A stretch of DNA of 46,289 nucleotides from Treponema sp. (GCA_009788065.1 WQSF01000012.1:1-46289), one strand, 5' to 3'. Numbered from the stretch's first letter, positions 24,739-33,617 are shown. Notes: a model not told the origin generated them from the sequence alone. Translations and numbers: made by a program.

Positions 24739-26214
24739 TTAAAACTTAACCGCAAGAAGGATTGTTCCAAAATAAGTAATACTGTTGTTTGTAGTGCCGA
24801 AGAAGTTGAAATTATTATGGTTAGACACACCTGTTAACAGGTCAATAGCTACATTCGGCGAGAAATAGAATTCAATACCGGCGTATAAACCTGTTTTGGT
24901 TCCGAAGCTTTGTTTCTCAATATCTTTAGAAGAATCATTCGTGGCTAATGATGTAATTACCTCTGTAGTTCTTCCGATCGATGATAGTCCGATACTTCCG
25001 CCGATGTTAATATTCAATTTGCCGGGTATGGGTCTGAACTGGGCGCCGAGTCCAAGAACAGGCGCGAATTCTATGCCGGTCTCTTTATACGTAAACATGG
25101 GAAGCAGAACATAACCGCCGCTAGCAGGAGTAATCATACCATTGATTGTACTACCAGTACTATAAAAACTAATCGGAAGAGCGAGTTCGGCGCCGATACC
25201 TATTTTCTCGGAATCCCATGATACCGCGAAAGACGGTTTGATTATATGGCTGGATTCCTTTATATCTGTGTAGAAAATATCAGCACCGTCTTCTTTGTAA
25301 CCCTTAGCGGAAAAGTTTTTATAAACCGATAAAGCGCCGGAAGTATCCAGCCATCCTACAGAATTCTCAGGATACGCTGTAGCAGATAAATCATATTCTA
25401 AATTGGCGGAAAATTTAAAGCCGCTCTCTTTTTCTACCAGAGTAATGCCGCCGAGATCCAGCCCGATACCGATTATATTGCGGTTTTCTGAATGTGTGAC
25501 ATTTTCACCCAATTCTCTATACGGAGCAGTAGGATCGCTGCCAGCAACATATTGATTTTCCATTCGGTAATCTTTAAATATGCCGAGGCTGAAAGAAACA
25601 GCGGGTCTGAGTCCGCGGTCTATAAGGTCTTTCGCCATACCCCACTTGATAGCGGGGGTAATGTTGCCGTATTGGACTTTGTAAACAGCGTAATCTAAAC
25701 CGCCTACCTGTACATCTTTCTTGTTAAAAAATTGATATCCTGCGCCTTTGCCTTCGATAAGCTCGTCAGTATCAAAAGAAAGCAGAATACCCATATTCGC
25801 AAAACCGACAAGAATACCGATGTCATGATTCGGTCTCGGAGCGTTAACGTCGCTTATGCTGTTTATTTGAGAGCTATTATACCATTTAAAAGTTTGATTT
25901 TCCTTATTTGCAAAATCATCTTTCATATCAGAATAGTCAAGACTTATTCTTCGAAATATTTGTCCGCCGTAATATCCGCCAATGTAAAAATTTTCTTTCT
26001 TTGCGGCAAACCCTATGTTCGCCATACCGTTAAATCCGGCAACTCCGTAAAATTTTTCGAATTCCGTGTCGGTATACCATTGCGGCGCAAGGTAATTATC
26101 CGCGTCCGTTGTAAAGCGCCACTGTGTCGCCAATCCTGTGGGCGAGTCCTGCTGCGCAAACGCGAACCCTGCAATCACCATAAGCAGTATGGCGATTCCT
26201 GTCAACTTTTTCAT
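24739..26214 (-). CDS. Major outer-membrane beta-barrel protein
   Basis: This 491-residue protein has a classic signal peptide (MKKLTGIAILLMVIAGFAFA, then QQD). The rest is rich in alternating beta strands, Gly and aromatic residues, and the protein ends FGTILLAVKF with a terminal Phe, the C-terminal strand signal used by the BAM assembly machinery. It resembles porin-like spirochaete outer-membrane proteins, but I cannot name the family. A consensus promoter, a strong AGGAGG site seven bases before the ATG and a good terminator suggest high expression. A terminator-like hairpin lies in its leader. Confidence 0.75.
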   Translation of the reverse strand: MKKLTGIAILLMVIAGFAFAQQDSPTGLATQWRFTTDADNYLAPQWYTDTEFEKFYGVAGFNGMANIGFAAKKENFYIGGYYGGQIFRRISLDYSDMKDDFANKENQTFKWYNSSQINSISDVNAPRPNHDIGILVGFANMGILLSFDTDELIEGKGAGYQFFNKKDVQVGGLDYAVYKVQYGNITPAIKWGMAKDLIDRGLRPAVSFSLGIFKDYRMENQYVAGSDPTAPYRELGENVTHSENRNIIGIGLDLGGITLVEKESGFKFSANLEYDLSATAYPENSVGWLDTSGALSVYKNFSAKGYKEDGADIFYTDIKESSHIIKPSFAVSWDSEKIGIGAELALPISFYSTGSTINGMITPASGGYVLLPMFTYKETGIEFAPVLGLGAQFRPIPGKLNINIGGSIGLSSIGRTTEVITSLATNDSSKDIEKQSFGTKTGLYAGIEFYFSPNVAIDLLTGVSNHNNFNFFGTTNNSITYFGTILLAVKF

Positions 26215-26232
26215 GATTCCTCCTAAAACTAT

Positions 26233-26266
26233 AAAAAGAGCCGGGCCGACGGCCCTTCTTGCTCTT
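26233..26266 (-). terminator. Terminator-like hairpin in the barrel-gene leader
   Basis: On the minus strand an outer stem AAGAGC/GCTCTT encloses an inner stem GGGCC-GTC-GGCCC and is followed by five T (26237-26233). It lies between the promoter at 26295-26323 and the start codon, ending about 10 bases before AGGAGG, so it is inside the mRNA leader. It may attenuate transcription, stabilise the mRNA, or terminate read-through from the TPR gene upstream. Confidence 0.65.
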
Positions 26267-26294
26267 CTTTTTCTCCTTAAACAACAATAACTAA

Positions 26295-26323
26295 ATTATA
26301 CTGCTATAATAAATGTCGTTCAA
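26295..26323 (-). promoter_or_regulatory. Strong promoter of the outer-membrane barrel gene
   Basis: On the minus strand TTGAAC (26318-26323), a 17-base spacer and a perfect TATAAT (26295-26300) give one of the best sigma-70-type promoters in the window. The predicted leader is about 70 bases and contains the hairpin at 26233-26266. Confidence 0.75.
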
Positions 26324-26337
26324 TACATGGTCAAGCT

Positions 26338-28101
26338 TTAATTTCTGCCTAACAGCGACGCATACTCCTTCTCATAGCGTTTAAGCAGGGGGTGTTCGGG
26401 CGCGATGGCGAGAGCCTGCCTAAGATAGTAAACGGCGCGGCGTTCTTCCCTGCGGTTGCGGTATAACTCAAATGTGGCTATCAGCGCGTCGAGATTTCTG
26501 GGGTCTTCGAAAAGACTTGAACGTAAATCGCTGAGAGCGGTGTCCTGGTTTGCCTGCAAACGGCTGCGCAGGTAAAAATAACGGCTTTTTATCTGGCTGT
26601 TGTTTACCGAATTGAGCCTGCCCTCAATCAGCCGGGAAGCTTCCTCCCTCCTGCCTGAATTGATTAAAGCGCTTATATAAACTACCGAATAATCATGGTT
26701 AAAATTATCGCGGTCGTACAATTCGCGCGCGTAATTGAGCGCTCTTGTGTTGTTTCCCAAACCGCGCTCAACATAGAACGCGTCGGTTAAATCCTGCTCG
26801 GTGCGGCGCGATGAAAGAATGCGGTTCAGGTAGCCCTGCGCTTCCTGCCATCGCTCGCGCTGAATCGCGTCGCGAAGGCTTAAACTCAGCACTTCCACAG
26901 AGGAACCGCCGCCGCTCTGTTGAAGACGGGTGAGCATTTCCCTGCCTTCGGTCTGATCGGCAGGGCGCTGGGATTCCATCAAAAGATCAGCCGCTAAAAC
27001 AAGCGCTTCCGTGTCATTCGGATTTGAGCGCAGAATCGAACGCAGGTAATTCAAAGCCGAATCGCGGTTGCGGTTTCCTTCGGATTGGACTTTTGCCCTT
27101 AGAAAAAGATACTGTCTGTTGTTCGGGTTTACAGGCGCGTAGCTGTCAAGAGCGGCGTTCGCCTGAGAATACTGCCCTTGATCTACAAGAATGTTCGCTT
27201 TCATTAAAAGCAAATCCCCGTCCCTCGGGTCTGACTGTAAAAGTTCATCCAGAGCCGGCAGGGCTCTGGACCAGTCTTTATTTTCGTAGAATGAAATTGC
27301 GCGCTCTCTTTTTATCTGGATACTGTCCGGGTGGCTGACAACGAGATCGGATAAAATACTGGTCGCTTCGTTGGGAGAGCCGGCAAGCCGTCTGACGCGC
27401 GCCATCCCAATCTGAGCAGGGTAACATTCTTCCGAGATTCCGTAAGCCTGCCTGTAAGCGGCTTCCGCCTGTACATATTGCCTCGATCTTTCATAAATGA
27501 GACCGCGAAAATAAGGGGGGAAAACCGAATTAAGGCGAAGCGATTCCGCTCTTTCAATGTCTTTTAAAATATCTGATAAAACCGAAGGTTCAGTTTGATC
27601 GTTCACAACAAGGAAAGGCAGAATATGTTCCAGAAAATCGACCGAACTTGAAGACGGACGGGTGTAGTTGCCCTTCTCGGCTTCTTTGATTATACGGGTA
27701 TAGTTTGACGTCAGCGGAAGATCGACGGAAGGGAGCCTTGCGGGCGAATCGGGATAAACCAGTTTGATTAATGAAACATTAACTCCTGTCATCATACGGC
27801 CGAAATCAACACCGCTTAAATTATTAGTACGAATAAGGTCGAGAGCGTTCAGCATCATTGACAAAACGCCGGATTCTGTCAAAAAACGTATTTCTTCGGC
27901 AAGGCTTCCTGAAGGCTGGCCCGGAACAGGGGGTATGTGCGTTGTATTTTCGGTATTTTCTGAGTGTTCAACGCTTGGATTCTCGGATGAATGTTCCTGT
28001 GAAGCGTCCCATCGTGACGAATCGGGTCCTGACTTACAAGAAAGGATAGCCAGAGCAGAAAAAAAAATGAAAAATACGCAATTCCTGACTCTTTTACTCA
28101 C
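26338..28101 (-). CDS. TPR-repeat lipoprotein
   Basis: This 587-residue protein starts with GTG and a lipoprotein signal (FFIFFSALAILSC; lipobox ILSC, Cys at 22). A Ser/Glu/His-rich linker leads to an array of TPR units over about residues 200-580 (for example YVQAEAAYRQAYGISEECYP, WSRALPALDELLQSDPRDG, SALNYLRSILRSNPNDTEAL, ending AVYYLRQALAIAPEHPLL). Such proteins are usually anchored to a membrane and hold multiprotein complexes. It is divergent from another TPR lipoprotein gene. The partner is unknown; neither a Shine-Dalgarno nor a clear promoter was seen. Confidence 0.82.
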   Translation of the reverse strand: MSKRVRNCVFFIFFSALAILSCKSGPDSSRWDASQEHSSENPSVEHSENTENTTHIPPVPGQPSGSLAEEIRFLTESGVLSMMLNALDLIRTNNLSGVDFGRMMTGVNVSLIKLVYPDSPARLPSVDLPLTSNYTRIIKEAEKGNYTRPSSSSVDFLEHILPFLVVNDQTEPSVLSDILKDIERAESLRLNSVFPPYFRGLIYERSRQYVQAEAAYRQAYGISEECYPAQIGMARVRRLAGSPNEATSILSDLVVSHPDSIQIKRERAISFYENKDWSRALPALDELLQSDPRDGDLLLMKANILVDQGQYSQANAALDSYAPVNPNNRQYLFLRAKVQSEGNRNRDSALNYLRSILRSNPNDTEALVLAADLLMESQRPADQTEGREMLTRLQQSGGGSSVEVLSLSLRDAIQRERWQEAQGYLNRILSSRRTEQDLTDAFYVERGLGNNTRALNYARELYDRDNFNHDYSVVYISALINSGRREEASRLIEGRLNSVNNSQIKSRYFYLRSRLQANQDTALSDLRSSLFEDPRNLDALIATFELYRNRREERRAVYYLRQALAIAPEHPLLKRYEKEYASLLGRN

Positions 28102-28159
28102 TGTTTACTATCCAAAAGTTAAAATTCTTGCGAGAAACGGAAAGATCACATATACAAAA

Positions 28160-28181
28160 TGATACCACAATGATAGTATCA
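28160..28181. promoter_or_regulatory. Dyad between the divergent TPR lipoprotein genes
   Basis: TGATAC (28160-28165) and GTATCA (28176-28181) are inverted repeats 10 bases apart. The right arm overlaps TGA-TAGTAT (28171-28179), an extended -10-like element eight bases before the ATG at 28188. This may be an operator, but it is short. Confidence 0.35.
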
Positions 28182-28187
28182 ATAACA

Positions 28188-29261
28188 ATGGATACAGGGA
28201 AGAAACTCATATTTTTAGTGAATTTCATTATAATATTATCGGTTTTTATTGCAGTTTCATGTACTTTAGAAACCGCCGGAGTTGACGCTTATTACATAAC
28301 AGGCTCGAAGGAAGATAAAAAAAATCTGCTGGAATTGTACGGTCTTTTAAAAAACGAAGAAAGCGGCAGTGAGGACGAATTCGCCGTTACAAGGGAGATT
28401 GCGGCTACTTTCGCGAGGCAAAAGGATTACGACAGATTAATCCATTTTTTAAGCGCGAAGACAATAAACAATCCGGCTGATCCCTACAACAGCTATTATT
28501 TCCTGATGATCGCCTACGCCCATCTTCAGCAGGGTTCGCAACCTATCGCCGCTCTCTATTTTGACTTGATCTTAAAAAATTATCCCGACCTGATCATAAA
28601 CGATGAATCAATCCATCTTGTCTGCCTTCGCCATCTTATCAACATTGATAATAACCCCCGGCGCCAGGTTTGGTACTACAGCGAATTAATTTCCAGATTT
28701 CCAGAAAATATCGATCTTGGAACAGCGTATTTCATGCTCGGTCAGGCTTGCGAACGTGTGGGCGACTGGAACAGCGCGATTGTCGCTTATACGAATTACC
28801 TGCCGTACACAGGAACGATAATCCCCGGATTCCCCCATGCCGACCAGCACGCAAGGCATCAGGTTGACTTTTCGAGATCAGCCAAAGATTGGACATTCGC
28901 AAGCCTTCCCGAACTCAGGGACGCTGTTGAAAAAGCTCTGGATGCCGGAAACGCAAAATTGCTCCAGCAGTATCAGGCAAAAGCGAATTTCTTTGCGCGA
29001 TCATGGGAACAGGTTGAAACCGACGACATCGGTATGTCACGGTTTAATCTGGCGCAATTTATGTACGGCAACCGAATCCGGTACGCGTCTTCCCTGGACT
29101 CCTCATCCAACTCGACTGAAGCATACCTTCGGACAACAGGCTGGTCTCTCTATACGTTAAATGTCTGGTATTTGTATTTTAGAAAGATCTATTTCCCCCA
29201 GGAACCCGAAATTCACGGCCGCTGGGAATGGGCGGGAATCTACTACGGGGAAAAATTTTAA
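28188..29261 (+). CDS. TPR-type lipoprotein
   Basis: I place the start at 28188, giving 357 residues and a clean lipoprotein signal (MDTGKKLIFLVNF, then IIILSVFIAVSC, lipobox AVSC). An ATG at 28170 and a TTG at 28128 are also in frame. The body is helical: residues ~60-130 contain TPR-like pairs (REIAATFARQKDYDRLIHFL; YYFLMIAYAHLQQGSQPIA), and ~170-195 another (GTAYFMLGQACERVGDWNSA). The C-terminal part is rich in Trp and Tyr. It ends one base before the mltD-like gene, so it may help place or regulate that murein hydrolase; this is inference from position only. Confidence 0.75.
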   Translation: MDTGKKLIFLVNFIIILSVFIAVSCTLETAGVDAYYITGSKEDKKNLLELYGLLKNEESGSEDEFAVTREIAATFARQKDYDRLIHFLSAKTINNPADPYNSYYFLMIAYAHLQQGSQPIAALYFDLILKNYPDLIINDESIHLVCLRHLINIDNNPRRQVWYYSELISRFPENIDLGTAYFMLGQACERVGDWNSAIVAYTNYLPYTGTIIPGFPHADQHARHQVDFSRSAKDWTFASLPELRDAVEKALDAGNAKLLQQYQAKANFFARSWEQVETDDIGMSRFNLAQFMYGNRIRYASSLDSSSNSTEAYLRTTGWSLYTLNVWYLYFRKIYFPQEPEIHGRWEWAGIYYGEKF

Positions 29262-29262
29262 A

Positions 29263-30594
29263 ATGAAAGATTTTAAAATTTTAATTGGATACGTTTTTAA
29301 AAATGCAAGCCTGCGAATATTATCGGGGGTCCTGTCGGCTGCCAAAGCGCCGCACATGCTCCGCATGTACGACACTTTGCCCCCGACACCCCGCCGGAGC
29401 TCTTCGTGGCTTGCATTATTAAAGAGGGTTCAAATTTTTACAGTTTTATTATTAATTATTCTACTCATTGGAGCAGGTGGTGTTGTTTGGGGGCAGAGCG
29501 TTGAAGCGGCTGGTGCGGCTCAGACAGAGAGCATTTCTACTAGACCTATGCGCGGCAGAGCGCCGGATGCGGTTTTGTTAGCGGCTAACAGGGCTTTGCA
29601 CACTTCGCATTATACGCCGCCTGTAAGAGCGGAAAACTCGCTTATTACCGATACGGCGCTGGAGCAGGAATTGACGCAGAGGTATATTAAGCAGTATTCC
29701 ACAGCGCACGGCGCGGCTACTTTAAACGCGATTCTGGAAAGAGCGCGCCCGTATCTGCCTTTCATAAAAGAAGAGGTTGAAAGGCTTAAAATGCCGCCTG
29801 AGCTGGCTTTATTACCTGTGATTGAATCCGGTTTTTCAATCACAGCTAAAAGCAAATCGGGCGCCGTCGGGCTTTGGCAGTTCATGTTGAACAGTATTTC
29901 ACCTTTTAACATAAAAGTGACCGATCTAATCGACGAGAGGCGGGATTTTGTAAAATCCACAAAGGGAGCGCTTCTTAAACTTGAGGAAAATTACAGAACA
30001 TTGGGAAGCTGGGAGCTTGCGCTTGCGGCTTATAACTCGGGGCTTGGAGCGGTCTCGCGCGTTATCCAAAAAACAGGCAGGCAGGATTATTGGGAGCTTG
30101 TCAGGCGAAATGATCTAAGGCAGGAAACCGTACATTTTGTGCCTAAATTAATCGCGGCGGCTTATATCATCTCTCAGCCGAGAAAATACGGGATAAATGT
30201 CTGGCAGGAAAAAATAGAATGGGAATCTATCGCCCTTACCCGGCAGATTTCTATCGATATGCTTGCCGAAAAAACCGGCGTTTCCAAAAGCCTGCTTAGA
30301 AACCTTAACGCGGAACTGCTTCACGGCATTACACCCGCCGATAAAAATTACAGGCTGAAAGTCCCCGCAGACAGTCTGGAAGAAATTACCGCCGTCCTTG
30401 AACGCGACGATTTGGAATTGATACGCTACCTGTACCATGTTGTGCGCCACGGCGATACGCTCTGGTCGATGTCGAGGTCTTACAATACATCCGTCAATAT
30501 GATCGAACAGCATAACCCGGGAATCGCGGAACGCTATTTAAAAATCGGGGAAACGGTTGTAATTCCGGTCTTAAAAGCGCCGATATTAGAGTAA
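29263..30594 (+). CDS. MltD-like lytic transglycosylase with LysM
   Basis: This murein hydrolase cleaves glycan strands between MurNAc and GlcNAc. With ATG 29263 it has 443 residues: an unusual N-terminal region (1-53) largely encoded by a palindromic element, a membrane or signal helix (~58-77), an SLT domain (~160-300) with catalytic E188 (PVIESGF), then SKSGAVGLWQFM and ALAAYNSGLGAVSRV, and a C-terminal LysM (~389-437: YHVVRHGDTLWSMSRSYN). The frame also extends upstream to 29161, but that would overlap the preceding gene by 101 bases. The helix followed by WGQS suggests periplasmic export. The stop overlaps the next start by one base (TAATG). Confidence 0.88.
   Translation: MKDFKILIGYVFKNASLRILSGVLSAAKAPHMLRMYDTLPPTPRRSSSWLALLKRVQIFTVLLLIILLIGAGGVVWGQSVEAAGAAQTESISTRPMRGRAPDAVLLAANRALHTSHYTPPVRAENSLITDTALEQELTQRYIKQYSTAHGAATLNAILERARPYLPFIKEEVERLKMPPELALLPVIESGFSITAKSKSGAVGLWQFMLNSISPFNIKVTDLIDERRDFVKSTKGALLKLEENYRTLGSWELALAAYNSGLGAVSRVIQKTGRQDYWELVRRNDLRQETVHFVPKLIAAAYIISQPRKYGINVWQEKIEWESIALTRQISIDMLAEKTGVSKSLLRNLNAELLHGITPADKNYRLKVPADSLEEITAVLERDDLELIRYLYHVVRHGDTLWSMSRSYNTSVNMIEQHNPGIAERYLKIGETVVIPVLKAPILE
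29296..29423. repeat. ~128 bp palindromic repeat element in mltD coding sequence
   Basis: The ends TTTAAAAATGCAAGCC (29296-29311) and GGCTTGCATT followed by ATTAAA (29408-29423) are inverted repeats with one mismatch over 16 bases. Inside, CGGGG..TGTCGG..GCCAAAG on the left pairs imperfectly with CTTTGCCCCCGACACCCCG on the right, and the centre is ACATGC-TCC-GCATGT. The whole can fold into one long cruciform or hairpin. It is open in the mltD frame (residues ~12-53). A partial relative lies at 39313-39368. Confidence 0.75.
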
Positions 30595-31466
30595 TGCGTA
30601 AATTCTCAAGTTTTTTACTGTTATTTTTCACTGCCGCCTGCGTCTTTTCAGAAGTCAATATCGGTATATCAGGCTCTCTTGACTGGACCGATATGCGGAT
30701 TTCATCGCAGGTTTCTCTCGATCTTGCCTCGGCAGGTCTAAAACTCCCCGCAGGAAGAACTCAGGGGGAAACTTTTTTAAATTCGGGTTATTTAAATCTG
30801 ATAAAGCCCTATCTTTTGGAAATTCAGGTTGATTCTTCTTCCGTTATCGGAGACCTTGTAAACTCGGGGCAGGTGAACCTCGCGCAAATTGAACAGGCGG
30901 CTCTCGGCGCAAAGTCGGTCGCTCCAGCTTTAACAAGCGATATGCGCAATATTTTTACAACTCAGATAATTTCCATGTCAGGTTTGAGCTCCGCTCTTTT
31001 GCCGGCAGGAAAACCGTCTCCCATTATGAGAACATTAACGCCGGTTTCGAGCGCCGGTTATACAGGCATTATAATAATCGCGGCGGACGAACTTCCCATG
31101 TACGGAATGAAAAGCACATCCCTTGTGACACCGTGCCTGTTTCCCAAAATATGGGACAGTAACATGAACTTGATTTATGAGCGCAGCATGCTTGAAATAA
31201 AAGATATTACAATGGTGAATTATTCATCGCTTGATAATATTTTTCATAAAAATCCTACAGGGCTTTCGGCAAAACTAAGAGAGATCGTTGGAGACAAACC
31301 TCTTAAGATTTTCGCGCGCGGAGTGTTCGGGATAAAACCTACGGATTTAATTATAGAAAGAGACGACGCAATGCTGATTATTTCTTCAGAAGAAAACCGC
31401 CGCCTGCTGTCGCAGGGAAAGGTTGTAATTATTCTTGACGATTCTGTTCTGAAGTACGATTTTTAA
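30594..31466 (+). CDS. Secreted protein of unknown function
   Basis: This 290-residue protein has a signal peptide (FSSFLLLFFTAACVFS, then EVN). Most of the rest is a single domain that I do not recognise. Visible features are a repeated-looking start (ISGSLDWTDMRISSQVSLDL), a Ser/Gly-rich middle (SMSGLSSALLPAGKPSP), an alternating beta strand GYTGIIIIAADELPMYGM, and a C-terminal alpha/beta segment (KPLKIFARGVFG, KVVIILDDSVLKYDF). It is the third gene of a run with a TPR lipoprotein and the MltD-like enzyme, overlapping the latter by one base, which suggests an envelope role. Its 3' end overlaps the convergent transporter gene by 38 bases. Confidence 0.65.
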   Translation: MRKFSSFLLLFFTAACVFSEVNIGISGSLDWTDMRISSQVSLDLASAGLKLPAGRTQGETFLNSGYLNLIKPYLLEIQVDSSSVIGDLVNSGQVNLAQIEQAALGAKSVAPALTSDMRNIFTTQIISMSGLSSALLPAGKPSPIMRTLTPVSSAGYTGIIIIAADELPMYGMKSTSLVTPCLFPKIWDSNMNLIYERSMLEIKDITMVNYSSLDNIFHKNPTGLSAKLREIVGDKPLKIFARGVFGIKPTDLIIERDDAMLIISSEENRRLLSQGKVVIILDDSVLKYDF

Positions 31467-32400
31467 ACCCTATAATAAATTTACCGATACTCGCCGCGAT
31501 TATCTGTTGAAAAATAATACTCACAAGCGTAGGCAGAACCGCGGCTTCGGGGAAAAATGTTACAGCGATTGTCATAACGGCGCTGTTGTTGCGAAGCCCG
31601 CCCGCGATGATAAGCGGCGCTTTTTGAGCCGCTTTGCATTTTCCGGCAATTCCCAGCAGCCAAACAACCAGGAATCCCGCAATAGTTAATATAACGCACA
31701 GTAACGCGACATGCCAGATAACAGGATCATCAGGTTTTACAAACGGCGCGATTGCCGAAGAATTCGCGGCGATAACAAGAATCAGACAAATCTTCGCGAA
31801 CGGATCTAAGCCCGGGCATATTTTTTGCGGAATTTTTCCCTTGCTGATTTCGTTTATAGCCACACCGACAATGGTCGGAATTACCACCATAAATAAAAGA
31901 GAAATCGCGATTCCCGACATGTCCATTTCTATCTTCGCGCCCATTAAAACCGACAAAGTCGCCGGAACTACAAGCGGCGCAAGCAGTGTGTCGATTAGGA
32001 TCAATGTAAGACCGAGCGCCTTGTCACCCTTATAAATCATTACCCAAATAAAACCTGAAACAGCGGTCGGACCCGCGAATAAAAGAATAAAACCGGCTAT
32101 TATATCGGGATTGTCAAAGAAGATTGACGAAGAAAAAAGAGCGGCTAACGGCATTAAAACATGCGCCGAAAAAAAGAAAAGCGCGATCGGCAGGGGACTT
32201 CGCACAGCGGCGCCTAATTCGCTTGCGGTCAATTTTAGCGCGCCTGAAAACGTCATAATGCCAAAAAGCCAAAGCACATAAGGACGCAGCGGCGAAAAAA
32301 CACCCGGAAGCAGCAAGCCCATAAAAACGGCGAGAGGCGTTGTAAGAGGGATCAGGCGATCGAGATAACTGTTTATTTTTTTTAAGCTGGAAGAAGACAC
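31429..32400 (-). CDS. Bile acid:sodium symporter (BASS) family transporter
   Basis: This 323-residue protein has nine to ten membrane helices. It matches the BASS/SBF family, with FGIMTFSGALKLT near residue 50, AGPTAVSGFIWVMI (~110) and the cross-over segment GGLRNNSAVMTIA (~270-283) that holds the sodium sites. Bacterial members carry pantoate, keto acids or related organic anions; the substrate cannot be told here. It starts with GTG overlapping the ompA-like stop by one base (TAGTG), so the two are coupled, although no functional link is known. Confidence 0.88.
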   Translation of the reverse strand: MSSSSLKKINSYLDRLIPLTTPLAVFMGLLLPGVFSPLRPYVLWLFGIMTFSGALKLTASELGAAVRSPLPIALFFFSAHVLMPLAALFSSSIFFDNPDIIAGFILLFAGPTAVSGFIWVMIYKGDKALGLTLILIDTLLAPLVVPATLSVLMGAKIEMDMSGIAISLLFMVVIPTIVGVAINEISKGKIPQKICPGLDPFAKICLILVIAANSSAIAPFVKPDDPVIWHVALLCVILTIAGFLVVWLLGIAGKCKAAQKAPLIIAGGLRNNSAVMTIAVTFFPEAAVLPTLVSIIFQQIIAASIGKFIIGFKNRTSEQNRQE

Positions 32401-33611
32401 TAGTTCTCCAAAATGGTGATTTCCACACGTCTGTTTCTGCGCATACCTTCTTCTGTGGTGTTATCCGCAATCGGTCTCTCAGCGCCGTAGCCGCGGATAA
32501 CCATGCGATCCGCCGCGCGCACTCCGGTATCCAGAAAATATTTGGCAATCGCGTTAGCGCGGTTTTGGGAAAGATTTAAAAGATATTCGCTTTCCCCACG
32601 GCGCGCGGCGTGCCCCGAGACAATAATATCATTGTCGGGATAACGCTTAAGAATCGCGGCGATAATATCGAGCTTTTCCTGCTCTCCCGGAAGAAGTCTG
32701 TCTGAATCGGCGTAGAAGCGTATATCCTCAAGGCTTAACGAAATTCCTTCTTCTACGGCTCTTACATTTACATCGTCAAGATCGAGGCGTTCAATTTCTT
32801 CGACGATTTCCGCAATTAACTGTTCCTTGTTCATTACTTCGGCTTCAACCAACTCCGCTTCCGCCGTTCCCCGAAATTCCATTATCATTTTATTGGACAT
32901 TTCCATCGTGAGACGAAATTCTTCGTTGTACGCTTTTTCCTGTCCTACATCGCGATCCCAATAAACGAGCTGTGTAAAAGTGCCGGATATCCGCGTCGGA
33001 TAAATTTTTCCGCGCACAGCGGAAGGACGGTATGCGATATGGTAAACAACCGAAAAAGCCGGATATGAAACTCCTTTCCACTCGCGCTCTCCGAGGAATT
33101 CGTAATTTGCGACAAAAGGTATACGGTACGGCTCTTCTATTCCAAATCCTTCGCGAAAATCGTGTACTTCGTGAGCTTCCGCCCTCCATCTATCTCCCGG
33201 TTTTAAATCCCTGCCGGGAAATGTGGGAACATTGCGCACTACAGGCATATAATATTTGGAATCAATCGTAATGCGGCCGAGCCTGTCGCGTTCAAATTCC
33301 GATTCGTATTCTCTCTGCCAGTGAAATCCTGACGCGGCATGCTGTCTGCCGAGCGAATCGTAGAGCAGGCGCTCCGACGATTGAAAAACCGCTTTATGAA
33401 CGCCCTTGCCGTCATTTACTTCCATTACTTCGACCGCAATGCGGTTAAGCGTTTCCGCGCGGTGGCTTAGCGTTTTATTAATAAAAACTGCCTGATCTAC
33501 AACGGAAATGATTCTGTATTTCGAGCCTTTAACGTGATTGAACTCAAACTCTTCGCAGTCTGCGCAAAGGTTGTTAAAAAATAATAATATTATCGCTAAT
33601 AAAAACTGCAT
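32400..33611 (-). CDS. OmpA-family outer-membrane protein
   Basis: This 403-residue protein has a signal peptide (QFLLAIILLFFNNLCA), a large N-terminal beta-rich domain (~20-270), and a C-terminal OmpA-like peptidoglycan-binding domain (~288-403). In the latter ISLSLEDIRFYADSDRLLP, NDIIVSGHAARRG, LSQNRANAIAKYFLD, RGYGAERPIADN and RRNRRVEI are the typical blocks; the Asp and Arg that hold diaminopimelate/ornithine peptide are present. It ties the outer membrane to the murein, as TP0624-like proteins are thought to do in treponemes. It is predicted to be translated from a leaderless mRNA. Confidence 0.88.
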   Translation of the reverse strand: MQFLLAIILLFFNNLCADCEEFEFNHVKGSKYRIISVVDQAVFINKTLSHRAETLNRIAVEVMEVNDGKGVHKAVFQSSERLLYDSLGRQHAASGFHWQREYESEFERDRLGRITIDSKYYMPVVRNVPTFPGRDLKPGDRWRAEAHEVHDFREGFGIEEPYRIPFVANYEFLGEREWKGVSYPAFSVVYHIAYRPSAVRGKIYPTRISGTFTQLVYWDRDVGQEKAYNEEFRLTMEMSNKMIMEFRGTAEAELVEAEVMNKEQLIAEIVEEIERLDLDDVNVRAVEEGISLSLEDIRFYADSDRLLPGEQEKLDIIAAILKRYPDNDIIVSGHAARRGESEYLLNLSQNRANAIAKYFLDTGVRAADRMVIRGYGAERPIADNTTEEGMRRNRRVEITILEN

Positions 33612-33617
33612 ATACCT

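Noticed and set aside
25732-26226. + strand frame of 164 residues opposite the barrel gene
   Set aside because: It is antisense to the outer-membrane barrel gene, which has a signal peptide, promoter and terminator.
26096-26287. Possible leader peptide starting at a TTG in the barrel-gene leader
   Set aside because: It has no start signal, runs on into the barrel gene in another frame, and its Lys-rich sequence simply follows from the A/G-rich leader.
29161-29262. Upstream extension of the mltD-like frame
   Set aside because: It would overlap the preceding lipoprotein gene by 101 bases in another frame; the ATG at 29263, one base after that gene's stop, is the better start.
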